Translations under genes and position numbers: made by a program
Shown here: in pieces, positions 7,004 through 16,127 of the stretch
How the letters are laid out: each line of letters opens with the position of its first letter
Position numbering within the stretch: the stretch's first letter is position 1
Notes under the pieces: model-generated
Database searches by the model: none
What the model was told of the DNA's origin: nothing
The model's input: the letters and a program-made list of their open reading frames with translations, nothing else
Assembly: GCA_016789705.1 (NCBI GenBank)
Contig: JAEUQR010000106.1
Coordinates: forward strand, 47,408-111,407
DNA from: Acidobacteriota bacterium
GTDB taxonomy: Bacteria; Acidobacteriota; Vicinamibacteria; Vicinamibacterales; UBA2999
DNA length: 64,000 bases
Reading direction: 5' to 3'

Positions 7004-9333
7004 GACTCACTCCTGTGGGACTCCGGCGGGTCCGGCGGCGCGTCCGACGCGTCGGGCTCCGCCGCTGGGGGGGCGGCAGCATCCGCCGCTCGCGGCGACG
7101 GACGGGAGGGGGAAGCGAGGGCGGCCTGTGCGGCGGTCTTCGCGCCGTACCGGCCCGATCGCGCCAGCGTTTCGAGGGCCCCGAGCGCGTCGGCCGAGCC
7201 GATGGCCCGCAGCGCCTTCACGGCGGCGGTGCGCAGGCGCCTGGCCTGGAAGGGCTTCCACCAGGCGCCACGGCCGGCCGCATCGACCAGCGCACCGATC
7301 GTCGTGTCGTCCGACACGCGCAGCGTGCCCAGCGCCTCGACCGCCGAGAGGAACACCTTCTCGGCGCGGCCGCGGATCTGGCCCTGCCGCACGATGAAGG
7401 CGAAGAGCGGTGCGGCGCGTTCGTCGCGCAGCGTGCTGATCGAGCCCGTGATCATGTCGCGCGTGCGTTGCGAACCCGAGGTGAGCGCGTCGCGCAGAGC
7501 CGCGAACGCCTCGTCGGTGCCCGTCTGCACGATGGCGCGCAGCGCATCGCGCTGCACCTGGAGTTCGTCGTCGTCGAGCAGCTTCAGCAGCAGCGGCAGC
7601 GCCTCGGGCCCGCCGACCGCGCGCACGAGCTCGATGGCCGTGCGGCGCACCGAGGCGTTCGGCGAGGCACAGAGTTCGGCGACCCGGGCGCGGGCGGCCG
7701 AGCCGAACGAGATGAGCACCTCGCGCAGCCGGCGGATCGTGCGGGCGCCGTCTTCGGCGAGCAGCGCGTCGATGAGCCGGCCGACGACGCCGCGGCCGAG
7801 CGACAGGCTGAAGCGGGTGACGCGCGGCATGTCGCCGTCGTCGGCCTGGCGGATGAAGAGCAGCACGTGCGTCATGACCTCGCCCGAGGCGAGCTGGGCG
7901 ACGCCGTCCTTCGCGGCGCCGGCAAACGGCGAGGCCTGGTCGCGCGACACGTGCAGCAGCGTGTCGAGCAGGTCCTGCGCCGGCGCGAGGTCGCCCACGA
8001 GCACGAGCTGCTCGATGCGGGCGAGTGCCAGCACGAGCACCTTGCGCCACTCATCGGGCCGCGACTCCACGACGATGAGGTCGCCGAGCACCTGCTGGTC
8101 GAGCCGCCGCACCTGTTCGTCGGAGACCGTGGCGACCCAGGCGGCGACGCGCTCGGGCGGATCGTCGCCGATCTTGTCCATTTCGACGGCGACGACACGC
8201 GCCTGCGTGAGGTCGCGCGCGTAGTCCTCCGAGATGTACTTCTCGTCCGAGTAGGACGACAGGATGTCGGCCGCCTGATGCCAGAGTTCGGTGAACTGCG
8301 GCTCCCGGCCGAGCGGCCCGGCGGCGGCCTGGCTGGCGGCCAGGTCCAGCACGCGGTCGCGTTGCGTGTGGTCGGGCACCAGGGCCTGGAAGGCCTGGGC
8401 GAGGCGCGCCGTGGCGGCGCGGTCGCGCGCCACCGACTGGGCGACGAACTTCGCCACGAGGCTTTCGTCGACGCGCTCGCGCAGTTCGGTCGCCAGGTCG
8501 ATGCCGTCGGGCTGGCCGTCCTCGTTGACCGGCTGCGGCTCCTCGAGCAGCGACATCACCATCTCGGGCGACATGCGCGGCAGGCTGTTCGCGATGTTCC
8601 GCAGGACGCGATCCAGCTGGCCCGGATCGGAGCGGGTGATGAAGGCGGCGAGCGCCTGCAGGAGTTTGGCGAGCTGGGACTTCTGCTTGCTCAGCCAGTA
8701 GCCTTCCTGGGCGCCGCGTTCGACGATGCTGTCGACGAACGCGGCCAGCCGCTGCGGTTCGTTCGCGATCTCGAGCAGCGTCGACAGCATCGAGTCGTCG
8801 ATGTCGGTCTGTTCGCCGGAGAGGTACGCCGAAAGGATGTTCTCCCAGTCGGAATTCTCGTTGCCCGACCGCTCGCGCAGCACCTCGCCGTAGTCGATCT
8901 GCCGCACTTCGAGCGGACCGCCGCCACCGGATTCCCAGGCCCGCGTGATGCCGCCTTCGTCGCGGATGTCGGCCGGTGACTGCGCGATCAGCACGAGGAA
9001 GGCGTGCCAGGCAGGCGCCTCGAGCGGGCCGACGATGTTCAGTTCGCCGACGCTGTGGGCGTGCAGCATGCCGGCCAGTTCCGTGACCGCCTGATCGGGG
9101 CGGGCGAGGGCGCGGCCGCCGACGAGGAGCGTGTCGGGCATCACCGTGATGAGGAACGGCCCGTCGACGACGGCGCGGCTGCCGGCGGTCGTGATGCGGG
9201 CAAGCGCGTCCTGGATGGCGGGGTGCGTGGCGGGGTACATCGACACCACACGGGCCGCGGCCTTGCAGGCGCGGGCCAGATCCAGCAGTTTGCTGCTCGT
9301 GTCGGCCGACAGCGGCTCGGTCTCGTATGACAT
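7000..9333 (-). CDS. HEAT-repeat protein with an N-terminal domain shared with the HD-GYP partner
   Basis: A 777-residue cytoplasmic protein with no signal peptide. Its first ~130 residues (SMYPATHPAIQDALARI ... GELNIVGPL ... FLVLIAQSPADI) match in pattern the N-terminus of the downstream HD-GYP protein. The C-terminal third contains HEAT/PBS-type helical repeats such as VRRTAIELVRAVGGPEALPL and DELQVQRDALRAIVQTGTDE, and ends in an Ala/Pro-rich tail. It is first in an operon with the HD-GYP protein and phosphatase (4-nt GTGA overlap). HEAT proteins are scaffolds, so a regulatory complex with the HD-GYP protein is plausible but not shown. Confidence 0.85.
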   Translation of the reverse strand: MSYETEPLSADTSSKLLDLARACKAAARVVSMYPATHPAIQDALARITTAGSRAVVDGPFLITVMPDTLLVGGRALARPDQAVTELAGMLHAHSVGELNIVGPLEAPAWHAFLVLIAQSPADIRDEGGITRAWESGGGGPLEVRQIDYGEVLRERSGNENSDWENILSAYLSGEQTDIDDSMLSTLLEIANEPQRLAAFVDSIVERGAQEGYWLSKQKSQLAKLLQALAAFITRSDPGQLDRVLRNIANSLPRMSPEMVMSLLEEPQPVNEDGQPDGIDLATELRERVDESLVAKFVAQSVARDRAATARLAQAFQALVPDHTQRDRVLDLAASQAAAGPLGREPQFTELWHQAADILSSYSDEKYISEDYARDLTQARVVAVEMDKIGDDPPERVAAWVATVSDEQVRRLDQQVLGDLIVVESRPDEWRKVLVLALARIEQLVLVGDLAPAQDLLDTLLHVSRDQASPFAGAAKDGVAQLASGEVMTHVLLFIRQADDGDMPRVTRFSLSLGRGVVGRLIDALLAEDGARTIRRLREVLISFGSAARARVAELCASPNASVRRTAIELVRAVGGPEALPLLLKLLDDDELQVQRDALRAIVQTGTDEAFAALRDALTSGSQRTRDMITGSISTLRDERAAPLFAFIVRQGQIRGRAEKVFLSAVEALGTLRVSDDTTIGALVDAAGRGAWWKPFQARRLRTAAVKALRAIGSADALGALETLARSGRYGAKTAAQAALASPSRPSPRAADAAAPPAAEPDASDAPPDPPESHRSES

Positions 9334-9377
9334 GGACGCCGGACGCAGGGTCCGGCGGGGGAAGCCGACCCGCGTAG

Positions 9378-9405
9378 ATTATAGACGTCAACCGGCTGCT
9401 ATACT
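9378..9405. promoter_or_regulatory. Divergent promoter region between the HEAT-protein and deoA operons
   Basis: The 85-bp gap between divergent starts holds a minus-strand TATAAT (9378-9383 on the complement) facing the HEAT gene and a plus-strand TATACT (9400-9405) facing the phosphorylase, 13 nt before its ATG. The two -10 like boxes are about 20 bp apart, so expression of the two operons may interfere. -35 boxes are weak or absent. Confidence 0.45.
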
Positions 9406-9418
9406 GCGCGTCGATTCC

Positions 9419-10744
9419 ATGCGCGCCGTCGACATCATCCGCGCCAAGCGGGACGGCGAGGTCCTGAGTCCCGAGGCGATCGGGGCCTTCATTGCCGGCG
9501 TGCTCGACGGCACGTGGGCGGACTACCAGACGTCGGCCCTCCTCATGGCCATCGTCCTGCGCGGGATGACGCCGGAGGAAACGGCCGCCCTGACCGATGC
9601 CATGCTGCGCACCGGCCGCCGCGTGGACCTGACCGGCCTGGCCGGTGTGAAAGTGGGCAAACACAGCACCGGCGGCGTCGGCGACAAGGTGTCGGTGGTG
9701 CTGGCGCCGCTCGTCGCCGCCTGCGGCGTCATCATGCCGAAGATGTCGGGGCGTGGCCTTGGCCACACCGGCGGCACCCTCGACAAACTGGAGTCGATTC
9801 CCGGCTTCCGTATCGGCCTCTCGGTGGACGAGTTCCTCGCCGTGCTCGGCTCGGTGGGCTGTGCGCTCATCGGCCAGACGGCCGACATCGCGCCGGCCGA
9901 CAAGGTGCTGTACGGCCTGCGTGATGTCACGGCCACGATCGAGAGCGTGCCGCTCATCTCGGCCTCGATCATGAGCAAGAAGCTGGCGGAGGGCAGCAGT
10001 GCGCTCGTGCTCGACGTGAAGTGCGGCCGCGGCGCCTTCATGAAGACGCTGCCCGAGGCGCTCGCGCTGGCCCGCTCGCTTGCCGCCATCGGCAAGGCCC
10101 ACGGCGTGCCGACCGAGGCCGTGGTCACGAGCATGGACGCGCCGCTCGGCCGGGCCGTCGGCAACGCCCTCGAGATCCGGGAATGTGTGGAGACACTCGC
10201 CGGGCACGGGCCTCCCGACCTGCTCGAGGTCGTGGAAGCGATCGGCGCGCGTGTGCTGCGCCTGGCGGGCCGCGCCCCTGACGACGCCGCCGCCCTGGCG
10301 CAGCTGCGCGCGGCGATCACGTCGGGGGCCGGACGGCGCAAGCTGCGGGACATGGTGGCGGCGCAGGGCGGCGACGTGGCCGTCATCGACGATCCGGCGC
10401 GGCTGCCGGCCGCACCGCTCGTGCAGACGATCGAGGCCGGGGCCGACGGCGTCGTCGCGGCCATCGACGCCGAACTCATCGGGCAGGCGGCGGTGCGGCT
10501 CGGAGCAGGCCGCGAACGCAAGGGCGACCCGGTGGATCATGCCGCCGGCATCGTGTTGCGGACGGCCGTCGGCGCCGCCGTCAGGTGCGGGCAGCCGCTG
10601 CTCGAACTGCACGGCGCCGACCGGACGAAGATGGCAGCGGGCCGTGATGTCGCCACGCGGGCCGTGCGCATCGGCGGCGCGGTGACGGTCGGGCCGCGCG
10701 TGCGGGCGTACGTCACGCCCGATGGCGACGTCCGCGAGCCCTGA
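9419..10744 (+). CDS. deoA: Thymidine / pyrimidine-nucleoside phosphorylase
   Basis: Cytoplasmic enzyme that splits thymidine or uridine with phosphate to free base and (deoxy)ribose-1-phosphate. It carries the phosphate-binding KHSTGGVGDK (81-90) and the family signature SGRGLGHTGGTLDKLE (110-125), and its 441 residues match the usual length. The ATG at the start of MRAVDIIRAKRDG is preferred over the longer open frame because homologues begin there and a -10 like box lies just upstream. It heads a salvage operon with purine nucleoside phosphorylase and cytidine deaminase. Choice between DeoA and the broader Pdp is not certain. Confidence 0.94.
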   Translation: MRAVDIIRAKRDGEVLSPEAIGAFIAGVLDGTWADYQTSALLMAIVLRGMTPEETAALTDAMLRTGRRVDLTGLAGVKVGKHSTGGVGDKVSVVLAPLVAACGVIMPKMSGRGLGHTGGTLDKLESIPGFRIGLSVDEFLAVLGSVGCALIGQTADIAPADKVLYGLRDVTATIESVPLISASIMSKKLAEGSSALVLDVKCGRGAFMKTLPEALALARSLAAIGKAHGVPTEAVVTSMDAPLGRAVGNALEIRECVETLAGHGPPDLLEVVEAIGARVLRLAGRAPDDAAALAQLRAAITSGAGRRKLRDMVAAQGGDVAVIDDPARLPAAPLVQTIEAGADGVVAAIDAELIGQAAVRLGAGRERKGDPVDHAAGIVLRTAVGAAVRCGQPLLELHGADRTKMAAGRDVATRAVRIGGAVTVGPRVRAYVTPDGDVREP

Positions 10745-10756
10745 GGAGATTCGACC

Positions 10757-11578
10757 GTGTCCGACTACACCGACCGTATCGCGGAAGCCGCCGACGCGCT
10801 GCGGGCCCGCGGCATCACCGGCGCCGACGTGGCCATCGTGCTCGGCTCGGGCCTGGGCGCTTTCGCCGACGCCATCGAGGGCGCGGCGCGGGTGCCCTAC
10901 GGCGAGATTCCACACTGGCCGGCGGCAAAGGTCGTCGGCCACGCCGGCGTGCTCGTGGCCGGCCGGCTGGCCGGCCGCACCGTCATCACACTCGCCGGCC
11001 GCGCCCACTTCTACGAAGGCTATCCGCTCACCGACGTCACGTTTGCGATGCGCGTCCTCGGCGCGCTCGGCGTGCCGCGTGTCATCCTCACGAACGCCGC
11101 CGGCGGCATCAACACGCGGTTCGCCACCGGCGCGCTGATGCTCATCGACGACCACATCAACCTCATGGGCAGCAACCCGCTCATCGGGCCGTTCGATCCG
11201 GCGCTCGGTGCCCGTTTCCCCGACATGACCGAGGTCTACTCGCGGCGCCTGCGCGCGCTGGCGACGGAAGTGGCGGCGACGGCGGGTGTCGCCGTGGAAC
11301 ACGGTGTCTACGTGGCGGTCCACGGCCCGAGCTACGAGACGCCGGCCGAAATCCGCGCCTTTCGCGTGATGGGGGCCGATGCCGTCGGCATGTCCACGGC
11401 GCCCGAAGCCATCGTGGCGCGCCAGATGGGCCTCGAGGTGCTCGGCATCTCGTGCATCTCGAACCCGGCGGCCGGGGTCGTCGACGCGCCGCTCAATCAC
11501 GAGGACGTGATGGCCGTGACGACGCGGGTGCGCGGGCAGTTCATCCAGCTGCTGGAGGGCGTGGTTGGCCGGCTCTGA
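10757..11578 (+). CDS. punA: Purine nucleoside phosphorylase (class II, trimeric type)
   Basis: Phosphorolyses inosine and guanosine-type nucleosides. Motifs: GSGLG phosphate loop at 31-35, GRAHFYEGY, the NAAGGIN segment, AVHGPSYETPAE, and AVGMSTAPEAIVARQMGLEVLGISCISN. The purine-contacting Asn in PLNHEDV argues for a 6-oxopurine PNP rather than a methylthioadenosine phosphorylase, which has Asp there. Starts at GTG behind GAGGAG (10743-10748). 273 residues is normal for the family. Second gene of the salvage operon; its 3' end overlaps the deaminase gene by 14 nt. Confidence 0.94.
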   Translation: MSDYTDRIAEAADALRARGITGADVAIVLGSGLGAFADAIEGAARVPYGEIPHWPAAKVVGHAGVLVAGRLAGRTVITLAGRAHFYEGYPLTDVTFAMRVLGALGVPRVILTNAAGGINTRFATGALMLIDDHINLMGSNPLIGPFDPALGARFPDMTEVYSRRLRALATEVAATAGVAVEHGVYVAVHGPSYETPAEIRAFRVMGADAVGMSTAPEAIVARQMGLEVLGISCISNPAAGVVDAPLNHEDVMAVTTRVRGQFIQLLEGVVGRL

Positions 11579-11969
11579 CGCGCTCGTCGACGCCGCCCGC
11601 GCGGCCCGGGCCTTCGCGCGCGCGCCGTATTCCGGATTCGCCGTCGGCGCCGCGCTCGAGTGCGCGGACGGCAGCATCGTGAGCGGCTGCAACATCGAGA
11701 ACGCCACCTACGGCCTCACGGTCTGCGCCGAGCGCGTGGCCCTCCTCAAAGCGCTGTCCGAGGGGCGCGACCGCTTCGTGCGGATCGCGGTCGTGGCCGA
11801 CACGGACCGGCCCACGCCCCCCTGCGGCCCCTGCCGGCAACTGTTGTGGGAGTACTGCGGCGACATCGAGGTCGTGATGGCCAATCTGGCGCGCGAGACC
11901 GGCCGCCATCAGCTTGCGACGCTTCTGCCGATGCCCTTCGACCGCTCACTGCTCGGGCCCGGCCGGTAG
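11565..11969 (+). CDS. cdd: Cytidine deaminase
   Basis: Zinc hydrolase converting cytidine and deoxycytidine to the uridine forms, which the upstream phosphorylase can then split. The zinc site is complete: Cys54 and catalytic Glu56 in TVCAERVAL, and Cys87/Cys90 in PPCGPCRQ. The substrate loop NIENATYGLT is also present. Length (134) fits the small tetrameric form. The start is TTG inside the end of the purine phosphorylase gene, giving a 14-nt overlap and translational coupling. Confidence 0.94.
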   Translation: MAGSDALVDAARAARAFARAPYSGFAVGAALECADGSIVSGCNIENATYGLTVCAERVALLKALSEGRDRFVRIAVVADTDRPTPPCGPCRQLLWEYCGDIEVVMANLARETGRHQLATLLPMPFDRSLLGPGR

Positions 11970-11981
11970 CCTCCAGCCCCT

Positions 11982-11993
11982 TAGAATGTAAGC
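11982..11993 (+). promoter_or_regulatory. -10 like element placed for a leaderless mtnA transcript
   Basis: TAGAAT (11982-11987) is followed by six bases and then the ATG of mtnA, so transcription would start at or within one base of the A of the start codon. No Shine-Dalgarno sequence is present. The same hexamer-N6-start spacing recurs at folE and the amidohydrolase. Confidence 0.45.
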
Positions 11994-13031
11994 ATGCTCC
12001 CGACGATCGCCTGGGATGGCGACGACATCCTGATGATCGACCAGCGCAAGCTGCCTGGTCGCGAGGTCTACGTGCGTTGCAGGACCGGCAACGAGGTGGC
12101 GAAGGCCATCACGACGATGGTCATCCGCGGCGCTCCCGCCATCGGCGTGGCAGCGGCCATGGGTCTCGCGCTCGGCGCCCGCCGCAGCACCGCCTCCGGC
12201 ACCAAGCAGTTCGCCGTCGACTTCCAGCGGCTGGCCGATTCGCTCGCCGCCACCCGGCCCACCGCGGTCAACCTGTTCTGGGCCATCGAGCGCATGAAGC
12301 AGGCGCTCGCCACCGGCGTGCAGGCGGGAGAGGGCGTGGTGGAACTCGTCGCGCGGCTGCGCCAGGAGGCCGACCGCATCCACGACGACGACCTCGAGAG
12401 CTGCCGCGCGATTGGCCGCCACGGCGCCCCGCTCGTGCCCGATGACGCGCGCATCCTCACGCACTGCAACGCCGGGGCGCTGGCGACCGCCGGCTACGGC
12501 ACCGCCCTCGGCGTCGTGCGCGGCGCGGTCGATGCCGGCAAACGTGTGGCCGTCTACGCGGATGAAACGCGGCCATTCCTGCAGGGCGCGCGCCTGACGG
12601 CGTGGGAACTCGTCAGGGACGGCATTCCCACCACCGTCATCACCGACAACATGGCGGCCGCGATCATGGCGCGCGAACGGGTCGATCTGGTCGTCGTCGG
12701 GGCCGACCGCATCGCCGCGAACGGCGATGCCGCCAACAAGATCGGCACCTACGGGCTCGCCCTCGCGGCCCACGCGCATGGCATTCCGTTCTACGTCGCG
12801 GCGCCGTGGTCCACGATCGATCTGGCGACGCCGACCGGCGCGGAAATTCCGATCGAGGAGCGGAACGCGAAGGAGGTCACCCACATGGCCGGCACGCAGG
12901 TGACGCCCGACGGCGCGTCGGTGCGCAATCCCTCGTTCGACGTGACGCCGCACCGCTACATCACGGCCATCATCACCGAACGCGGCATCCTGCGCCCGCC
13001 GTACGTCGAGGCGCTGGCGGACGCGCGGTGA
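11994..13031 (+). CDS. mtnA: S-methyl-5-thioribose-1-phosphate isomerase
   Basis: Isomerises methylthioribose-1-phosphate to methylthioribulose-1-phosphate in methionine salvage. Signature segments: [18 protein letters not shown], catalytic Cys158 in [37 protein letters not shown], and catalytic Asp238 in [21 protein letters not shown]. These distinguish MtnA from eIF2B-like proteins. 345 residues is typical. It follows the nucleoside phosphorylases, but the rest of the methionine-salvage pathway is not in the window. Its stop overlaps the tsaD start (GTGA). Confidence 0.95.
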   Translation: MLPTIAWDGDDILMIDQRKLPGREVYVRCRTGNEVAKAITTMVIRGAPAIGVAAAMGLALGARRSTASGTKQFAVDFQRLADSLAATRPTAVNLFWAIERMKQALATGVQAGEGVVELVARLRQEADRIHDDDLESCRAIGRHGAPLVPDDARILTHCNAGALATAGYGTALGVVRGAVDAGKRVAVYADETRPFLQGARLTAWELVRDGIPTTVITDNMAAAIMARERVDLVVVGADRIAANGDAANKIGTYGLALAAHAHGIPFYVAAPWSTIDLATPTGAEIPIEERNAKEVTHMAGTQVTPDGASVRNPSFDVTPHRYITAIITERGILRPPYVEALADAR

Positions 13032-14086
13032 TCGTGCTCGGTATCGAGACGTCGTGTGACGAAACGGCGGCCGCGGTCATCGAGGCGGCGCCGGACGGCC
13101 GGTGGCACACGCGCGCGAACGTCGTCGCGTCGCAGATCGCGATCCACACCGAGTGGGGCGGTGTCGTGCCCGAGCTGGCCTCGCGCCAGCATGTGCGCGA
13201 CATCTGCGGCGTCGTCGATCGGGCGCTCGCCGACGCCAGTCTCGGCTGGACGGATCTCGACGGTGTCGCCGTCACGGAAGGGCCCGGCCTCGTCGGGTCG
13301 CTGCTCGTCGGCGTGAGTTTCGCCAAGGCCGCGGCGTGGGCGCGCGGCCTGCCGCTCGTCGGCGTGAACCACATCGCCGGGCACATCGAGTCGTTGTGGC
13401 TGGCGCACGGGCCGCTGCCGCTGCCGGCCGTGGTGCTGGTGGTGTCGGGCGGTCACACGAGTCTCTACCTCGTGCCAGAGGCCGGTGTGTATCGCCTGCT
13501 CGGACGCACGCGCGATGACGCCGCCGGCGAAGCCTACGACAAGGTGGCGAAGCTGCTCGGGCTCGGGTATCCGGGCGGTCCGCTCATCGACCGGCTGGCC
13601 GAACGCGGCCGCGACGACGCCGTGGACCTGCCTGTGACGCGCCTCACGCATCCCGATCGCAATGCGCCCGATCGGGATCCCACGTTCGACTTCAGCTTCA
13701 GCGGCATCAAGACCGCCGTGCTGCGGCACGTGCGGCAGCGCCAGGCGGCGCTTGGCGTGGACACGTTGCCCGAGCCCGAGATCGCGGACGTCTGCGCCAG
13801 CTTCCAGCGCGTGGTCGTGCGCACGCTGCTCACGCGCACGTTCGCTGCGGCCCGCGCGCACGGCGCCGGCGCGGTCGGTGTGGCTGGCGGCGTCTCGGCC
13901 AATGCCCGCCTGCGCCGCGAACTCGAGAGCCGCGGCGCCGCCAGCCGCCTGCCGGTGTTCGTGCCGCCGGTGAGCCTTGCGACCGACAACGCCGCGATGA
14001 TCGCCGCCGCCGGACTGCGTCGCTTCGCGCGGGGCGAGCTGGCGGGCGATCGGCTGAACGCCGTGCCGTCGCTCGGGCTCGGCTGA
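13028..14086 (+). CDS. tsaD: tRNA threonylcarbamoyladenosine biosynthesis protein TsaD
   Basis: Universal ASKHA-fold enzyme that transfers threonylcarbamoyl to A37 of ANN-decoding tRNAs together with TsaB and TsaE (not in this window). Begins [16 protein letters not shown]. The metal-binding HxxxH is His115/His119 in [11 protein letters not shown]; further motifs are [28 protein letters not shown] and [12 protein letters not shown]. Start codon GTG overlaps the mtnA stop by four bases. 352 residues, full length. Confidence 0.97.
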   Translation: MIVLGIETSCDETAAAVIEAAPDGRWHTRANVVASQIAIHTEWGGVVPELASRQHVRDICGVVDRALADASLGWTDLDGVAVTEGPGLVGSLLVGVSFAKAAAWARGLPLVGVNHIAGHIESLWLAHGPLPLPAVVLVVSGGHTSLYLVPEAGVYRLLGRTRDDAAGEAYDKVAKLLGLGYPGGPLIDRLAERGRDDAVDLPVTRLTHPDRNAPDRDPTFDFSFSGIKTAVLRHVRQRQAALGVDTLPEPEIADVCASFQRVVVRTLLTRTFAAARAHGAGAVGVAGGVSANARLRRELESRGAASRLPVFVPPVSLATDNAAMIAAAGLRRFARGELAGDRLNAVPSLGLG

Positions 14087-14091
14087 CCCCG

Positions 14092-14535
14092 ATGGCGCGC
14101 GATTATCCCGAGGCGCCGGTTGCGGCGGTGGGCGGCGTGGTCATCGACGACGGCGCCGTGCTGCTCGTGCGGCGGGCGTTTCCGCCGCGGCAGGGGGAGT
14201 GGTCGCTGCCCGGCGGCCGGCTGGAACTCGGCGAGTCGCTCGCCGATGGCGTCGCGCGCGAGGTGCGCGAGGAAACGGGGCTCGACGTCGACGTCGGCGT
14301 GGTCGTGGATGTCTTCGACCGTGTGCATCGCGACGAGGCCGGCCGCGTTCGCTATCACTTCGTCATCGTGGATTTCCTCTGCCGGCCCCGTGGCGGTACG
14401 CTCGCCGCTGGTGATGACGCGGCCGAGGTCCGCTGGGTGCCGCGTGCCGATGTCGCCGCGCTCGGCGTCAACGCCTACGCCGTCGGCGTCATCGAGCGCG
14501 CTTTTCGCCTGCACGCCGGCCCGCAGGCCGGGTAG
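14092..14535 (+). CDS. Nudix hydrolase
   Basis: Small pyrophosphohydrolase of nucleoside-diphosphate derivatives. A complete Nudix box runs from GGRLELGESLADG to VAREVREETGL, with all GX5EX7REUXEEXGU positions filled. The upstream segment VGGVVIDDGAVLLVRRAFPP and downstream VRWVPRADVAAL resemble the ADP-ribose pyrophosphatase / MutT-like subgroup. It lies 5 nt after tsaD and is probably co-transcribed. Substrate unknown. Confidence 0.92.
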   Translation: MARDYPEAPVAAVGGVVIDDGAVLLVRRAFPPRQGEWSLPGGRLELGESLADGVAREVREETGLDVDVGVVVDVFDRVHRDEAGRVRYHFVIVDFLCRPRGGTLAAGDDAAEVRWVPRADVAALGVNAYAVGVIERAFRLHAGPQAG

Positions 14536-14545
14536 GATGTCGGCC

Positions 14546-15118
14546 ATGGCTCTGGACCGCGCGGCTGCCTGGCAGCTCCTCACCGAATGGACCGCGAGCG
14601 ACAGCCTGCGCAAACACGCGCTGGCCGTCGAGGCCGCCGTGCGCGGCTATGCCCGGCTCGCCGGCGAGAACGAAGACGACTGGGGCGTCGTGGCGCTGCT
14701 GCACGACTTCGACTACGAACGCTTCCCGACGCTCGGTGACCACCCGAACAAGGGCTGCGAGCATCTGCGGAGCCTCGGGTATCCGGAGTGGGTGATGCGG
14801 GCCATCCTGGCGCATGCCTGGGAAATCACCGGCGTCGATGCCGAAACGCCGCTGGAGAAGGCGCTCGTCGCCTGCGACGAAATGGCCGGCTTCGTCACCG
14901 CCGCCTCGCTCGTGCGTCCGAGCCGCAGCGTGCTCGACCTCGAGGCCGCCTCGGTCATCAAGCGCATGAAGGACAAGGCGTTCGCCCGCGCCGTGCCGCG
15001 CGAGCACCTGAAGAAGGGCGCCGAGCTCGTGGGGCTGCCCCTCGACCAGCACGTCACCAACGTCATCACGTTCATGCGCGAGAAGGCCGACGACCTCGGC
15101 CTGCGCGGCACTCTGTAG
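14546..15118 (+). CDS. HD-domain (HDIG-type) hydrolase
   Basis: A 190-residue predicted metal-dependent phosphohydrolase. His of RKHALAVEAAV, HD in LLHDFDYERFPTLGDHP, and His in ILAHAWEITG form the likely metal ligands, followed by ALVACDEMAGFVTAASLVRPS. Such proteins sit beside tsaD or Nudix genes in various genomes and their substrate is not known. The start is the ATG before GCTCTGGAC; a second in-frame ATG nine bases upstream is possible. TAGGAT lies 7 nt before the chosen start, so it may also have its own transcript. Confidence 0.85.
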   Translation: MALDRAAAWQLLTEWTASDSLRKHALAVEAAVRGYARLAGENEDDWGVVALLHDFDYERFPTLGDHPNKGCEHLRSLGYPEWVMRAILAHAWEITGVDAETPLEKALVACDEMAGFVTAASLVRPSRSVLDLEAASVIKRMKDKAFARAVPREHLKKGAELVGLPLDQHVTNVITFMREKADDLGLRGTL

Positions 15119-15164
15119 GCCACGGGTCGAACGTCGTCCGCGGCACTCTCGTATCTACCAGCGA

Positions 15165-16127
15165 ATGCAGGCGCCCGTATCCCCCCACGACGGCTCCGGC
15201 CGGTCCGATGGCGCCGCCGTCGTCGAGTTGCGTGGTGTCAGCGTGATCTACGGCCGCCAGACGGCCCTGCGCGACGTCTCGGCCGCCTTCCCGCCAGGGG
15301 CCGTGGGCCTGCTCGGCCCGAACGGAGCGGGGAAGAGCACCATGCTCAAGGCGCTGCTCGGCTTCGTCGTGCCGTCGCAGGGCGAGATGCGTGTGCTTGG
15401 GCTCGACGTCGCCACCTCGGCCCTCGACATCCGCGCCCGCCTCGGCTACATGCCGGAAAGTGACGCCCACATCCCCGGCATGTCGGCGGTGGCCTTCGTG
15501 GCCTACTGCGGCCAGCTCGCCGGGCTGCCGCCGGCCGACGCCATGCAGCGCGCGCACGAGGTGCTCTACTACGTGGGCCTCGGGGAAGCGCGGTACCGCA
15601 ACGTCGAAACCTATTCGACGGGCATGAAGCAGCGCATCAAGCTCGCGCAGGCGCTCGTGCACGATCCGGACCTGCTGTTCCTCGACGAGCCCACCAACGG
15701 GATGGACCCGAAGGGGCGCGACGAGATGCTCGAACTCATCCGCGATCTCGCGCACAACAAGGGCGTGAACCTCATCGTCTCGTCGCACCTGCTGCCCGAC
15801 ATCGAGTTCACCTGCGATCACGTGATCGTGATGGACAAGGGGGCCGTGGCCACCCAGGGCGCCCTCGACGCGGTGCGCGGTCCGCAGGGCCGCGTGTTCG
15901 AGCTGCGGGTGAAGGACGGCGCCGAGCAGATGTTGTCGCTCCTCACCGCCGCCGGCTACGAGGTGCACGACACGCAGGAAGACGTCATGCGGGTCTTCGT
16001 GCCCGGCGCGGCCGGCGCCGAGCCGATCTTCCGCCTGGCCGCGGCCAACGGCCTCCAGGTGCGGCACCTGAAGCAGAGCGTGCCCACTCTCGAAGACGCG
16101 TTCGCGCGCGCCGTGGGAGCCGACTAG
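15165..16127 (+). CDS. ABC transporter ATP-binding protein (first of two pairs)
   Basis: ATPase of an ABC-2 type transporter. It has Walker A GPNGAGKS, a Q-loop region ARLGYMPES, signature TYSTGMKQRIKLAQAL (STGMK in place of LSGGQ, common in this subfamily) and Walker B LLFLDEPTNGMDP. The C-terminal ~90 residues form a small regulatory extension. 320 residues. The permease gene starts on the very next base. This is the first gene of a four-gene ATPase-permease-ATPase-permease cassette. Confidence 0.95.
   Translation: MQAPVSPHDGSGRSDGAAVVELRGVSVIYGRQTALRDVSAAFPPGAVGLLGPNGAGKSTMLKALLGFVVPSQGEMRVLGLDVATSALDIRARLGYMPESDAHIPGMSAVAFVAYCGQLAGLPPADAMQRAHEVLYYVGLGEARYRNVETYSTGMKQRIKLAQALVHDPDLLFLDEPTNGMDPKGRDEMLELIRDLAHNKGVNLIVSSHLLPDIEFTCDHVIVMDKGAVATQGALDAVRGPQGRVFELRVKDGAEQMLSLLTAAGYEVHDTQEDVMRVFVPGAAGAEPIFRLAAANGLQVRHLKQSVPTLEDAFARAVGAD

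Noticed and set aside
8051..11707. 1218-codon minus-strand frame across deoA, punA and cdd
   Set aside because: Antisense to three well-supported salvage genes; low-complexity translation without recognisable domains.
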